Both the position numbers and the translations under genes were made by a program. The notes beneath the pieces are model-generated. The model was not told where the DNA came from, did not search any database, and saw only the letters and a program-made list of their open reading frames with translations. A DNA stretch of 64,000 bases, from contig OX940869.1 of NCBI GenBank assembly GCA_954871525.1, positions 25,572,001 to 25,636,000 of the forward strand, written 5' to 3'. How positions within the stretch are numbered: the first letter of the stretch is position 1; every line of letters starts with the position of its first letter. The stretch comes from Parietaria judaica. Its lineage: Eukaryota; Streptophyta; Magnoliopsida; Rosales; Urticaceae. Below are positions 23,274 through 36,200 of this stretch, piece after piece.

Positions 23274-24669
23274 TGTTAATGCGTAAAAATGGCTTTAACT
23301 TAGAGACGGATCCAAGGTCCGGGCCCCGAGCGAGACCTGATGAATACTTGGATGATTGAATGATGAGTCAATGAAGGTTGACTTAGCTGAAGACGGATAG
23401 TCGCTTCCAGCGAGGCATGAGCTGTCCTGATGAGCGTTGACTTCAGGTGGTTATCTCTGACAAACCTCTGAGTAAGGACGTCACCATAGAGTTGGATACA
23501 TGGCGAGCTCTAGGCTCGAGATCGTCAGCCTTGGCGGCGGCGTCCTTGATGGCAAGACGTTCCTGTAACCTGCACATGTAGACCACGTCTAGGAGAATCA
23601 GAGGATTGAACCTCCGACGCCTCTATGACGCTTGTCATTAAATATACTTGAAGACAGGGAAAAGATAAAGGGTAAAAATATTTGATGTCGGACCTCGTGA
23701 AAGGCTACCTACGTACGTACCCTTTAAAGGGATCAGGTCATCACGTAGTTCAAAGTGGAAGGTTAGGGCGTACGTACATGAGCTTGCATGGGCAAGCCGG
23801 GAGCTGATTGCGGAGACGGGGGTCTCTGTCGACGTAGCTAGCCGGCAAATCTAGTTGAACCAACTAGGTGCCAGGGCTAGGAGGCGTCGAGGCAACATGC
23901 CTGGGGTGGCATGTCTTGGGATCGATGTCAACGACCCTTGGCAACCAAGAGCCCTCACCTTGACAAAGATCGGGCGTCGACATGGATCGAAGGTCGGCAA
24001 GGCACGACAATCGACATGGATCGAGTTTCATCATTATACCTGACGAGCCAAGGTAAGCGAGACTCCGAGGAGCGGAATGTCGGAACCCAACTCGCAGGGA
24101 GAATGAGAATTCTAGAGAGAGAAGCTCTCATTTTAGAGAGAGAATTCCAAGTGTGGAAAAGGTTCCAAAATGAGAAGGAGAAGCCTCATATTTATAGGAA
24201 AAAGTTGTGACCATTTCCTCCTGAATCAGGGAGATGATTGGTGTATGTTGTTCCTTGGTGACCAAGGAAAAGTGCGCCATATGCCTTGTCTGGGGCGGGG
24301 TCGCCATGCTCCTTTGTCGGGTGCAGTGGTCGTCATTCCTCTTTGCCTTATCCATCGTCCAAGCGCGTTGCCTGTGCATACCTGATACGCCGTCGCCGGT
24401 GGTCTTGAGGGATGTCGAGATCATAACGCCTTGTCGCCGGTGGTCTTGAGGGATGTCGATATCATAACGCCTTGTTGCCGGTGGTCTTGAGGGATGTCAT
24501 CGCTTAACTGGCCGCACCGACCATCTCTCAGGGATGTCCCTTTGTCATTCGGGCTTCGTCTTCGGGCCCGATCCTTCGGGCTTCGCCCAGATGGGCTTGA
24601 GATTGGGCTAAATGAGCCTTGACTTTGCTAGCAGGCTTTGACTTTCGCCAATGGGGCCCAAATTTTACA
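23274..24669 (-). repeat. LTR-like element, probable solo LTR (family A, reverse)
   Basis: Read on the reverse strand it starts TGTAAAATTTGGGCCCC (24669) and ends TTTACGCATTAACA (23274), giving TG...CA. The reverse-strand promoter-like TTCCTATAAATATGAGG lies near 24185-24205. Both ends and the TATA context match a larger copy on the plus strand at about 52447-57472, so this is the same LTR family. No internal retrotransposon domains accompany it and no target duplication is evident. Confidence 0.62.
24388..24501. repeat. About 41-bp tandem repeat, about 2.8 copies
   Basis: Units start at 24388, 24427 and 24468 and share GCCGGTGGTCTTGAGGGATG. They lie inside the LTR-like element at 23274-24669. 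Confidence 0.85.
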
Positions 24670-25560
24670 TATCTCTAAAATTTCACATAACACATCATAT
24701 TATCATAATCTAGGTTTTCGTATTATTATGATTCTCATCATAAGGGTGATATTATCATTCTACTCTTTTCACGACACTACTTTAATCTATGCTTATTACA
24801 AACTACTCACTCAACGGGTTATGAATCCATTGAGCTGATAATGACATGAGTACTAATTTGTTTCCCACAAATCATAATAAGGAAATCATAAAGATATTAT
24901 CTATATCTTCAACCATGCAACTCATCCCGGTCAACCGTCTGATCCCAAAATAAGTGTTGGGGATACGTTCATAGAATTTAACAATTAAATCAAAGATCAT
25001 GTAAGTTGAACCGTATAAGTCCATGATGCATAGGATATCAACCGGATCCATCCGATCATCATTGTGACTTTATCATACTTTCATTAGTGACAGACTTATG
25101 TGATGATTTCTGATATAAGTCTAGTCTTTCTAATATGATCAGACACTTCATATCTAATAAACTTACAGTGCAGGACAACACTATGATCCAATAATAGATC
25201 GCCACATTGATTTGTGCTTAAGCCCATCAATAGTCGTTCTCGATTAAGAAGTTTCCACTATTTAATCTAGACTATGGACAAATTTAAGTTCTTTATTTGT
25301 GCTTGTCAAACCTCCTCACATAGACTAAGTGTGGTGACATAACACAACTGCAAAGGTAAAGAACCATGGATCAAACATTCAATTTATTGATATAATCCAA
25401 TAGATAACTATATAAGATTATCATTAGTAAGAACTATTCATTAAAAGGCAGATGACCAAGATCTTACACAAGCGGGATTAGCATCTGAATAGTGGTCATA
25501 TATCAAATATGTCCAATAGTAAGCAGCTCTGCTATAAGTAACGGGGTGCGGCATCAATAT
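24670..25560 (-). repeat. Diverged fragment related to the long copia LTR
   Basis: The order of blocks resembles the solo LTR at 53395-55997: a CCCAAAATAAGTGTTGGG block, then AATTAAATCAAAGATCA, later long AT-rich segments, ending near ATATGTCCAATA. It appears to be an older relative in the same reverse orientation. It is interrupted near 25560 by family A LTR sequence. Confidence 0.5.
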
Positions 25561-25604
25561 TTTCTCTTCTGCAAGTCCTTCTCGCCGCCGAGGAAGGAAA
25601 TTAA

Positions 25605-26168
25605 GGCCCAGTTTGGCATTGTTGTGTTGTTATACAAATCACTTTTTTAAAAGTAATGTAACAAAAAGTGCTACTTGGTCAAGTAATTTAGTGTTTGGTT
25701 ATGTTACTAAGAATCTCTTCTTAGAAATAATTTAAAAATACATTATTTAAAAATACATCAAAACTATATCTTCCAACCTATCATTGGATTCGTCTCATCG
25801 CAAGCTTTCCAATGCTTATTTTTATAAGTCAATCGGAGTTATAAAATTAAAGTTACGAAGTTTTGAATTGTAATATAACAAAAAAAAAATTAAATAAAAG
25901 TAATAAAAAAATAATTAAAAAAATGAGAAAGACACGTAGAACTTGCGAAATAGTTTTCTTCAAAAGCATCAATGGGGTGCTTTTCATTATTGCCTATTGA
26001 AAAACAAAATTTCTTCAAAAGCATCAATGGGGTGCTTTTCATTATTGCCTATTGAAAAACAAAAATTATTCAGAAAGTAATTTTATTTTAACTTACCAAA
26101 CACAATTTTCTCCCTAAAATTAAAGAAAAAGCAAAAGCACTTATTTAGAAGCAATACCGAACTGGCCC
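25605..26168. mobile_element. PIF/Harbinger-like MITE
   Basis: 564 bp with terminal inverted repeats GGCCCAGTTTGGCATTG (left) and, reversed, GGGCCAGTTCGGTATTG (right), 14 of 17 matching. It is flanked by the 3-bp duplication TAA (25602-25604 and 26169-26171), as expected for PIF/Harbinger (Tourist-type) elements. It contains a perfect 55-bp tandem duplication (copies starting at 25956 and 26011). It interrupts a family A LTR fragment whose halves lie at 25560-25604 and 26172-26345 and resemble 57145-57420. No transposase is encoded. Confidence 0.82.
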
Positions 26169-26171
26169 TAA

Positions 26172-26345
26172 AACACCTCGAGGATTGCCAGAGACACCGC
26201 GGAGGCTTATCCAAGACGAAAGATTCGCCTCCAACTAGGACAACCTCTAGTCAACTCTCGTTGGCTCCACCCCGACGACCCACGCGATCACAGGGTCCGG
26301 CCCTGGGCTCGAAGTGTGGGCCAGGTTCTACGTTAGTATATTTTC
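26172..26345 (+). repeat. Fragment of the family A LTR
   Basis: Resembles 57290-57440, with shared blocks such as CTTATCCAAGACGA and GATTCGCCTCCA. It is separated from its left part (25560-25604) by the MITE. Confidence 0.6.
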
Positions 26346-27360
26346 GAGCACGAACATATATGATTTAAACAAATTTAATAAAATAAAATTTCTTGAAACC
26401 CCTAACATTAGTCAGCCGGGCTTTTATGTAAATGACTCGTTAAACGTTTATAAATCAATAAATCATTTTTAGAGATATTAATAATAAAATCGAATCAATA
26501 TTGTATCGTACTGATCGATATTCTTGTCTCCGTGATTCAAAATAAAACACAACGTGGACACAGACAATCTGTATAAATTGAATGAGATTTCAATTTAGAT
26601 CATATCTCCAATCGCATTAAACAAGTCAAATAAACTATATTATAAATGAAATAAATATATATATGATAGAGGAGTCCCATATTAGTCTATATTTTATACA
26701 TTATTATTTTAGTGGGAAAACTAGAGCTCAGTTTCCTCACTCTCATGGTTATCTCTCTCTATATCTCTACGAATTCATCGTTTTTTGCACATATGTTTGT
26801 ATCATGTGCATTTAAACATGTAAAAAAACAAACTTGTTCTTGAAATATGTAGCGAAATAAAATAATTTTGTATTTTGATTAGAACCCTATGCGATATCAC
26901 TTTGACGCGTTGACTAAGATACCAATATATCAGTCTCTCTCGATCTTCAAGTACATAAAATAATGCATTTTATAATCACATAAATATCTGGTTATATACA
27001 CAAGCAAATATTATAACATCGATAAAAAATTCACGGATCGCCAATCACTAATATCCCAACTGATTCACTAAATCTGTTATTTTTCAATGGTAATTTATTT
27101 ATAAATTTTGGACAAAAAATATTAATTAAAATTTCGTATTTTTTTAAAAAAAAAATTTACAAAATTTAAAACACCAAAGTTGTAGATCTATCTCTTATCT
27201 TTCCAACCGTGGGTCGTGCAGAAAATTTGGACAAAAAATAAGTGAGTTATGTCAAAAATACGAAAAGTGTAAATATAGAGGAGAAATCAGTCACTGACGG
27301 TCAAGTGACGGAAAACACAAAAAAATCTAACGGATCAAACATTAAGTACATTAGCCGCAG

Positions 27361-27401
<41 letters not shown>

Positions 27402-27460
27402 TACTGAAAATAATCTCGAAATCTTGAATCGAGTGGGGCGGCCAACTCCGCTGGGCTCTG
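26346..27460 (+). promoter_or_regulatory. Upstream region of ABCB gene 2
   Basis: AT-rich DNA without genes. 26520-27000 is recognisably similar to 42045-42425 upstream of gene 3, sharing blocks such as AACGTGGACACA, ATATCTCCAATC and AATGCATTTTATAAT. The duplicated unit therefore included this DNA. A (TA)n tract sits at about 27365-27396. Confidence 0.55.
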
Positions 27461-27467
27461 TATAAAT
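27461..27467 (+). promoter_or_regulatory. TATA box of ABCB gene 2
   Basis: TATAAAT in a GC-rich setting (GGCTCTGTATAAATTCGCC), 289 bp before the start codon. The transcription start is inferred about 30 bp downstream, giving a 5' UTR of roughly 260 bp. Confidence 0.55.
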
Positions 27468-27755
27468 TCGCCCCTCATTAGTGTCTTGGGATGAAGCCAC
27501 TCCACAGTCCACTGGAAACAAGTTGCACTATACTCTCTCTCTCGTCATTTTCTTTCTCTATCACTTTCACGGGTTGACTATAATAACAGAATATCAATCT
27601 CTCTCGAATCTGTAAGTACATAGAGATAGAGTAACAACCTAATGCAATGCACCCAAGCAAATGTGATCATCGCCCATATATACAATCACCAAGCTGATTA
27701 TATCTTGTTTTTCACGTAGTCGGACTGTTTGGTTCCTCGAAAACTCGCTGAGGAA

Positions 27756-30700
27756 ATGGGAAAGAAAAATGACGCGAAGAGTCCGCCTAAGACGGAAGGT
27801 GGGTCCATCGGGTCGATCTTCGTCCACGCAGACGGGTTTGACATGTGGCTGATGCTGCTCGGCCTCGTGGGATCCATCGGCAGCGGATTCAACACCCCAA
27901 TAGGGTTGTCGCTCAACAGCCGCTTGATGAACAACATCGGAAGCATATCGACTTTGTCACCGGATGTTTTCTTGCAAAACATCAATAAGGTTGGTTTTTT
28001 GTATAACTGATCCGGAGGTCAATTTGCTCAATATTAATTAGTTTCTCTATTCTCCAGAAGATCTAGTTTATAGATCTTGTATTTTGGATTTTACAGTTCG
28101 CATTGGTGTATGTGTACCTAGCTTGCGGTTTATTCCTCACAAACTTCCTCGGTGCGTTGATCAACGATATCGCTCGTGTTATCGTTTTTATATTTCTCTA
28201 AATCAAAATATAAAGATATAATAAGATCAATATCTATAGAATCAATATCAATCTTGTGTTATGTTTTTAAGCGGGATATTTTTGGACAAGAACATCTGAA
28301 AGACAAGCGTCGAGAATGAGAGTGAGATACTTGAAAGCAGTGATGCGACAAGACGTTGCATACTTCGATTTGCACGTGGCGAGCATGTCCGAGGTTATCA
28401 CGAGCGTCTCCAATGACAGTTCTATTCTTCAAGGTGTCATAAGTGAAAAGGTTTGAGAATCACATCATTGTAATACATTACACCGTTATTGTTGTTAATC
28501 AATATCACGTAAAAACTTAAATGTAAATACGTTAAAATTTGTAAACAATAATTATAAATCTTTAATAGATGTATTTTATTTTCTTTACTAATTTCTGAAG
28601 AAGAAACGCAATTCTAAAAATGCATTCTAAATTATAATCACACACATTTTCTATTAGAATTTCTAAAATTTAGAATATGAATATAGAAAATGAATTTAGA
28701 ATTCTTAACCAAATTACATGTGTATGTGGTTATTTGCTATTACAAATTTAAATTCTCAACGACTTAGAAATTTAATGAAACAATGATGGTAAAATTGAAG
28801 ATTTAGTGACCCAATAAATTATATAAACGTAACCTATCAAAATTCGGCCTTGATAAATAATTTTAAAATGGATTAGTAAATGACCAGACAAAGTTTGAGA
28901 AATCCCATGTCTTCATTAATTCAGGTGCCAAACTTGGTCGAAAATGCCTCGTTCTTCGTGGGCAGCTACATAGCTGCGTTCGTGATGTTATGGAGGCTCG
29001 CGATCGTGGCGGTCCCCTTCGTGGTTCTCTTGGTGATTCCGGGCATGGTGTACGGAAGATCGCTGATGAGCCTAGCGAGAAAGATGCGCAGAGAGTACAA
29101 CGTGGCCGGAGCAATAGCCGAGCAGGCAGTGTCGTCGGTACGCACAGTGTACTCGTTCGTGGGCGAGAGCAAGACAGTGGCGGAGTTCTCGGTGGCGCTG
29201 GAAGGGTCGCTTAAGCTGGGGCTAAGGCAAGGATTGGTGAAAGGCTTGGCCATGGGAAGCAGGTCCATCAACTTGGCCATATGGTCATTCATGTCGTACT
29301 ACGGAAGCACTTTGGTGATGTACCACGGCGCGCAGGGAGGGACCGTGTACGCCGCCGGAGTGTGTATGATGATGGGTGGAGTGTAAGCATCTTTTTTCAC
29401 AATTTTCCTATTGTATTACAGTAAAATTTCAATAAAATAATAATGTTGATGAAATTATATGTTTTTGTCCCGACTAGAATTGACATTATATTAAATGTAA
29501 AACACAATAAATGAAAAATCTCGATAATATAATAATTTATCTGGTCTCGATTGTATTAATCTATAGAGGTTTACTGTATTTGGTATAGAATTTGGTCATG
29601 CAATAGTGACTTAAACCATCGTATCGGAAAACCGTCGTACATTCGTCTGAATGATGACACAAAAGTTTGATTATTTTGAAAAACAGAGCACTGGGTTCGG
29701 CAATGGCAAACTTCAAAGGCTTATCAGAGGCGTGTTCTTCCGCGGAACGCGTAATAGAAATAATGAAGAGAGTCCCGAAGATCGACTCCGACAGTTCAGA
29801 AGGCGAGAAGCTTGAGAATGTCCAGGGCAAAGTTGAGTTCAGCCACGTCAAGTTCGCATACCCTTCAAGGCCAGAAAGTCTGATCTTGAAAGACTTCAGC
29901 CTCAACATTCCGTTGGGCGAGACACTTGCTATTGTTGGCAGAAGCGGCTCTGGAAAATCGACGGTTATAGCGCTCTTGCAGAGATTTTATGACCCGTTGG
30001 GTGGCGAAATACGGCTCGATGGGGTGTCCATCGACAAGCTGCAACTGAAATGGCTGCGCTCGCAAATGGGGTTGGTGAGCCAAGAGCCCTCGCTCTTTGC
30101 GACCACCATTAGAGAGAACATTTTGTTTGGTAAAGAAGATGCGGACATGGACAAGGTGGTTGAAGCCGCCAAGGCTTCTAATGCTCACGAGTTTATCTCT
30201 AAGCTGCCTATGGGCTATGACACACAGGTTAGGTCTCTTCTTTTGATATTCAGCTAAACGTTTAAGTTTCTAGAAAATATGGGTGACACATGTAAAATTT
30301 GTATTATAAAGTAATTTTTTCGTGTCTCTTTTTATCACGTGTCTAAAAACGTTGCTGCCGGCACATCCGACTGTGTATAATAGATTTGTCAATAACCGGT
30401 ACTAGGATCGGTTCCTATAAAATTAAATCGTGGTAATTGTCAGATTTAAACGGATAAATACTATTTTTACATGTTTTAATAAAAAAATCAATAAACGCGC
30501 TATATTTTAGTCCAAATTTGTTTAAATTGATGTTGCTGTCGTGTCTCAAAATTCGGACTAGTTAATACTTGTTATTGCAAAATATGGACTAGCAATTGAA
30601 CCAATCCACAGTTCTAACTTGGGCCAGACATAGTGCTTGTACAACGGGCTATGCCACCCAAACCAACTGAGGAAAGTTGAATCCGTCCCATCACAAGCAC

Positions 30701-33196
30701 CTACAATGTCATGATCACATGGGTTTACCCTTTCTTTTTTCTTTGGTAGTTCAACGGACGGTTGCCCCTCCAACAAAAAAAGGTATGAATATGGAAACTT
30801 CTCTGCCATTTGGATCGGAGAATTTATGGAGGAAATCAGGTTTTAAATTTCCAGAAACCACATGATTATATAGCCAAAGGGAATAGGCCGCACCTAAAAT
30901 CATCCCAAGCGCTGCTAATGTGGCTACTAAGCTATTTCTTTGGAAAGCTCCTACTGAGATGGGAAATTCCCCGATAAAGCTGCTAGTACCAGGTGACTCA
31001 TATTGACCAAAGTGGAAGAGAAGGAAATGGTAAGGAGATTCGGCATGGTGCTCACTGAACCTCCGTAATATCTAACAAGTCGAGTCTTATGCCGGTCATA
31101 TAGAACACCAACACATAGAAAAAGGGCTGAAGGAACCAGTTTATGACTTAACATCGATGGAATGCTACCTCCAATTCCATGTATGTTCGATAGAGCCAAA
31201 TATTCCCCCCCACTGATCGGAGTACGCCGATTACCCCTCGAACCGTACAAGATAGTTACCACCTATCATAGGGCTTTCTAACTTCACTTCTTTTTCTAGT
31301 CGTTCCGCTCTGTCAATCTATGCTAGTATAAGAGATCTGTAACCCCCCGAAATTTTTTACATAATGGTTCCTGCTTCCTACCCATAGTTAGCATGTATCT
31401 CCCCGGGTTATACTTGAGTATCACATCATAGACCCCCACCCCAACTTTATCTTCCTTATCAGTGAACCGGAAATAGTGCATAGGTACTCTTCAAAGCAGC
31501 GGGGCCGAGACGACGTGACATACTACGATCACGTACAGAAGTGTTGCCCTTCATCTTGGCAATATGGAACCTTCCAACAGTTCCCCTTCCTTTATGAGGT
31601 CCTATCGGGATAGGTAGGCCCAAGCCTTTCTCCCCCACTGGGATTTTGCTTTCCTTATCTACGTGCGCACTGCGTCAGCACTGGCGAAAAAGAAGTCGGC
31701 TATACTGAAGAAGAAAAAGAAGAAGAAGAAGAAGGGGTGGGCCGGGTGCTTGCGGTTCCCCTCTGCAGCAAGTGCTAGTTGGACTCCCCCCCCCTAAGGT
31801 AAGTGGCCCTATGTTAGTTGGGGGCATTTTCCATCGCGGTATCATCAACCGCCTTCCTATTTGCTTGGCGACATTACTCCATATCAGTGCATGTTTAGAT
31901 CGCTACCTGATTATGTAAGTATTCTACCTACTTTTTTTCTACTATGCTCATATACCTGCCCAGCTATGACAGAAGCTTGCACCTCGCTCTTCTAATAATA
32001 AAGAGCAGCCTGCATCTTTCTCATCTTCTAGTAACGACCAGTTGCCTACGGATTCTCCTTCATCCTCTATCGCAGCAGAGCCATCTCCATCTCTGCGCTT
32101 GAATGGTTCTCCCCTGCAGCAAAGGAAAAGTTCTTTCTCTAAATCGGGCCCGGGACATTGGACGAAAAAGGATGACCCTTGGAAAGCCCTTTTTCCCCCA
32201 AAAAAGGCCCGGGTCCCCTATTTATAGGAAAATCTGCCCGTTCTGAGGAAAAATATGTGTCCTGCTATGTGAATAGGGTCTTTAAGCCCTCACCCAGCAT
32301 CTAGTTCAATCAACATATGTTTCAAAAAGAGAAGCCTATAGCCATTTCAGCCTTACTAATAGGGCTTTATAGAGAGAGGTGAGTAAAATAAGGGGATCAC
32401 TTCGCTTTTGTTGCGGAGCTCGCAGCCTTCCCACCCCTGCTTAGCGTTCCACTTGTGATCCTGCAGCATTTTGATAAATGCGCCCGAATGTTCCCCCTCC
32501 CTCCATAAGACCCTATTTCTCTTTCCCCCTCGAGAAAGAGAAAGAATAGAATAACTCCTTTCTTCTCTTCTTTCATGTGAACGGCCCTATCTTGTATCGA
32601 AATGTTTTTCGTCGTGGTGGCCAAAAATGTGGATTTCGTTATTGGGTTGGGAAGTGTTCTCGGATGGTCCTCTTTGCCTGCCGTGCTTTTTAAAGAAGCA
32701 GGGTGAAGACACCGTTCTCGTGACTTTTTAGACTGGGCTCGGGTTGACTTTTTCTGGGTAGGTCGCAATTTGACTTATTGGACTAAGCTCGGGTTGAAGT
32801 TTCCCAAGCGTGACTTTCTCCGAGCGGGTCAACAAATGGACATAACAATATTGATTCATTATTTCTGTCCCAGAGAACCGGTTTCTAAAATGGATCGGCA
32901 GACCGATAATCTGTATTCAAACATATAACCACTACAAAAGTTTGAATATTGTAAAAATGTTAGTGTTTTTTTTTTTCACCACTTCCATATAATATTGAAA
33001 TTTCAAATGTTATTGTCGTAAAGCTCATTTGATAAACTTGAACATAAGAAAATAATTAATTTAGGAGCAAAGTCATAATTAGTTTAATATATCATTTTTG
33101 AACTTGTAGGTGGGCGAAAGAGGTGTTCAAATGTCAGGCGGGCAGAAGCAAAGAATAGCCATAGCTAGAGCCATCATAAAGCGCCCCCGAATCCTC

Positions 33197-33227
<31 letters not shown>

Positions 33228-36200
33228 TCGAATCAGAACAGATTGTCCAAGAAGCCCTCGACAATGCCTCCGTTGACCGCACGACCCTTGTCGTCGCCCA
33301 CCGCCTGTCTACCGTCCGAAATGCTGACACCATCGTTGTTGTCCAAGACGGAGAAGTCATCGAGAAAGGCACCCATGACACACTAATTACTCTCCCTAAC
33401 GGCTTCTACACCTCCCTCGTCCGCCTTCAACACACCGACAAACACAACAATAAAACGTCCTCAGTAAGCATTGACGTAGGCAATTCCACCACTAGGAGAC
33501 TCTCAGTGGCGAGCCAAACGAGCTTGAGCCACTCGTCCTGTGTCAACTTGTTCAAAATGGAGGATGTCTTGAAACCAAGACATGTAATGAAGGCCATTGC
33601 ATCACCGTCATTTTGGAGGCTGCTCGCAATGAATGGGCCGGAGTGGAAGCAAGCGAGCATTGGGTGTGTGGGCGCAGCAATGTTTGGCGGGGTTCAGGCA
33701 ATGCAACCGTTCGTTATGGGGTCGATGATCACTGTTTTCTTTTTAAAAGATCATGATAAGATCAAGGAGAAGACGAGAAACTACTCATTGTTCTTTCTAG
33801 GACTCGCGGTGCTGAGCTTCATGGTCACCATCTTCCAACACTACAACTTCGCGTACATGGGAGAGTACTTGACCAAGAGGGTCCGAGAGAAGATGCTCGC
33901 CAAGATTTTGACGTTCGAGGTCGGGTGGTTTGATCGGGACGAGAACTCCACCGGTGCCGTTTGCTCGAGGCTCGCCAAAGATGCCAATGTGGTGCGTCTT
34001 CTACTCTTTTACTTGATTTTAAGTGTCTTAATTAATAATAAAAATAAATAAACTATTTCGAAAATGGGAATCGCACATGAAGTTCCAAAAAGTTTAAGTG
34101 AACTTTAAATGATACGAGTGAAATCGGGACCGATTTACCGATATTATAGAAATTTTGAATCCCTAACTAGTGTTTCTTTCTATAATACGTGATGTAGTGA
34201 AAGATTATCAGAAACAAATGAAACCGCAAATTGCAACACAAAAATGTCAACTTTCACTTTTCAAAATATCAAAGCTGAAAAAATACAACTCTTATCTCCA
34301 ATACATATAGCCATCGACAAAGATGAGAGGAAGAAAGAGAAACTCTAAAAACGGAAACAAATAATGCTAAAGTTGTAAGTAAATAACCGATATAAATAAA
34401 TAAATAATAATAATAATAATAAGATGGAAATAAAGGCTAAGATGAGCCCTTAATGGTGCCAAATTAATGAAGCAAAATTCCTGGAATCCTTGGATGCGAA
34501 GTATCACTTCCCGGTGCGTCGGTCCCACGTTTCCATAATTAACGCCTCCATCAATATGCAGCATTCCAATTTTTTCGATTTTGAAAAGTCTATCTCCGGC
34601 CCAATTCCAGTTTTCTGAAAGAAAAAAAAATCAGTAACTAGTATCAAGGAAAAATGGATCTAACTTCCTAGCTGCGATCAAGGAAAAAACGGTATATGGT
34701 TTTGAACCAAAATTTAGGATCATTAAATTATTGGTAGGGATTTTCCACCACCTACCAAATACTACGACATAATGTGCCATTTTGTTTTGTTTATATCATC
34801 ATAATTATGGTAACGACAAGTATACTCAGACAAGATTAGTGTTCTGTTAGGAATTTCGCCCTAATTCCCAAATCAAAAAACGATAAAATAATAAACGAAA
34901 TTGAAATTGAAACCAAAATTATAGTGGTTGGTTCCCAGCTTAGGAGGTACGTCCACTTGCCGCCTGTAAAACTCGATCCAGTATTTAATCTCTCGGTAAC
35001 GTTTCCGTGTAGATTAAGCTTCACACTCATCATGTACTCAGAATTGTTTTTAAAGACCAAAGTACTCAAGTTACATAAAATTAAAGGGCATGTTGTGTTA
35101 AAAGGCATAGTCCCATTCCCATTAGTATGACGTGAATCGGACTATCATTTTACCACGTTTTATTTGCACACTTTTATTATGAAGATACATGATAAATGAG
35201 TATACTATTACACGTTAAACAGATAATAAGAGCGAAAAAAATGGAGAAGAAAACACCGGCCCTACACTTTTACGGGAAATTGATAGTTTACAAATGAAAC
35301 GTAGTGAATTTGGGCACACTTATATCTCATAGAGAATAAAGGTTGTGTTGTGTTATTTGTGTTTGTGCAGGTGAGATCGCTAGTGGGCGATAGGATATCT
35401 CTTCTGGTGCAATCCTTCTCGGCGGTGAGCATCGCCTGCACGATCGGCCTCGTCATCGCTTGGAGGCTCGCGCTGGTCATGATCGCCATTCAACCCCTCA
35501 TCATCCTCTGCTTCTACACTCGCCGCGTCCTACTCAGGAACACCTTGAAGAAGGCCGTCAAGTCCCAGGACCAGAGCAGCAAGCTCGCCGCCGAAGCCGT
35601 CTCCAACCTCCGCACCGTCACCGCCTTCTCATCCCAGAACCGGATTCTAATGATGCTCGAGGCTGCGCAGGAAGCCCCCCGCCGCGAGGGCGCCCGGCAG
35701 TCGTGGTACACCGGCCTCGGCCTAGCCTTCTCGATGAGTATCATAACATGCACAACGGCCTTCACGTTTTGGTACTCCGGGGAACTCATCGCCCGGGGGC
35801 TCCTCTCCACCAAAGCCATGTTCCAGACATTTCTTATCTTGCTCGCCACCGGCCACGTCATCGCCGAAGCAGGGAGCATGACGACCGACCTCGCAAAAGG
35901 CGCTGATGCTGTGGCATCTGTCTTTGCCGTGCTCGACAGATCCACTGAGATTGATCCCAAAAAATTTAAAGGCGATAGGGTTGAGCAAATCAAGGGTTTA
36001 GTGGAGTTCTGCGACGTTCACTTTTCGTACCCAACGAGGCCGGACGTGGCCGTGTTCAAGAGCTTCTCAATGAAGATCGAGGCTGGGAAATCAACGGCGC
36101 TGGTGGGGCAGAGCGGGTCGGGTAAGTCTACCATCGTCGGGCTGATAGAGAGATTCTATGATCCGCTCAAAGGGTTTGTGAAAATCGACGGTAGAGACTT

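Noticed and set aside
30951..31262. Possible functional nad4-derived nuclear gene
   Set aside because: Only one exon is present, it is frameshifted near 30995, lies antisense in an intron, and retains group II intron sequence.
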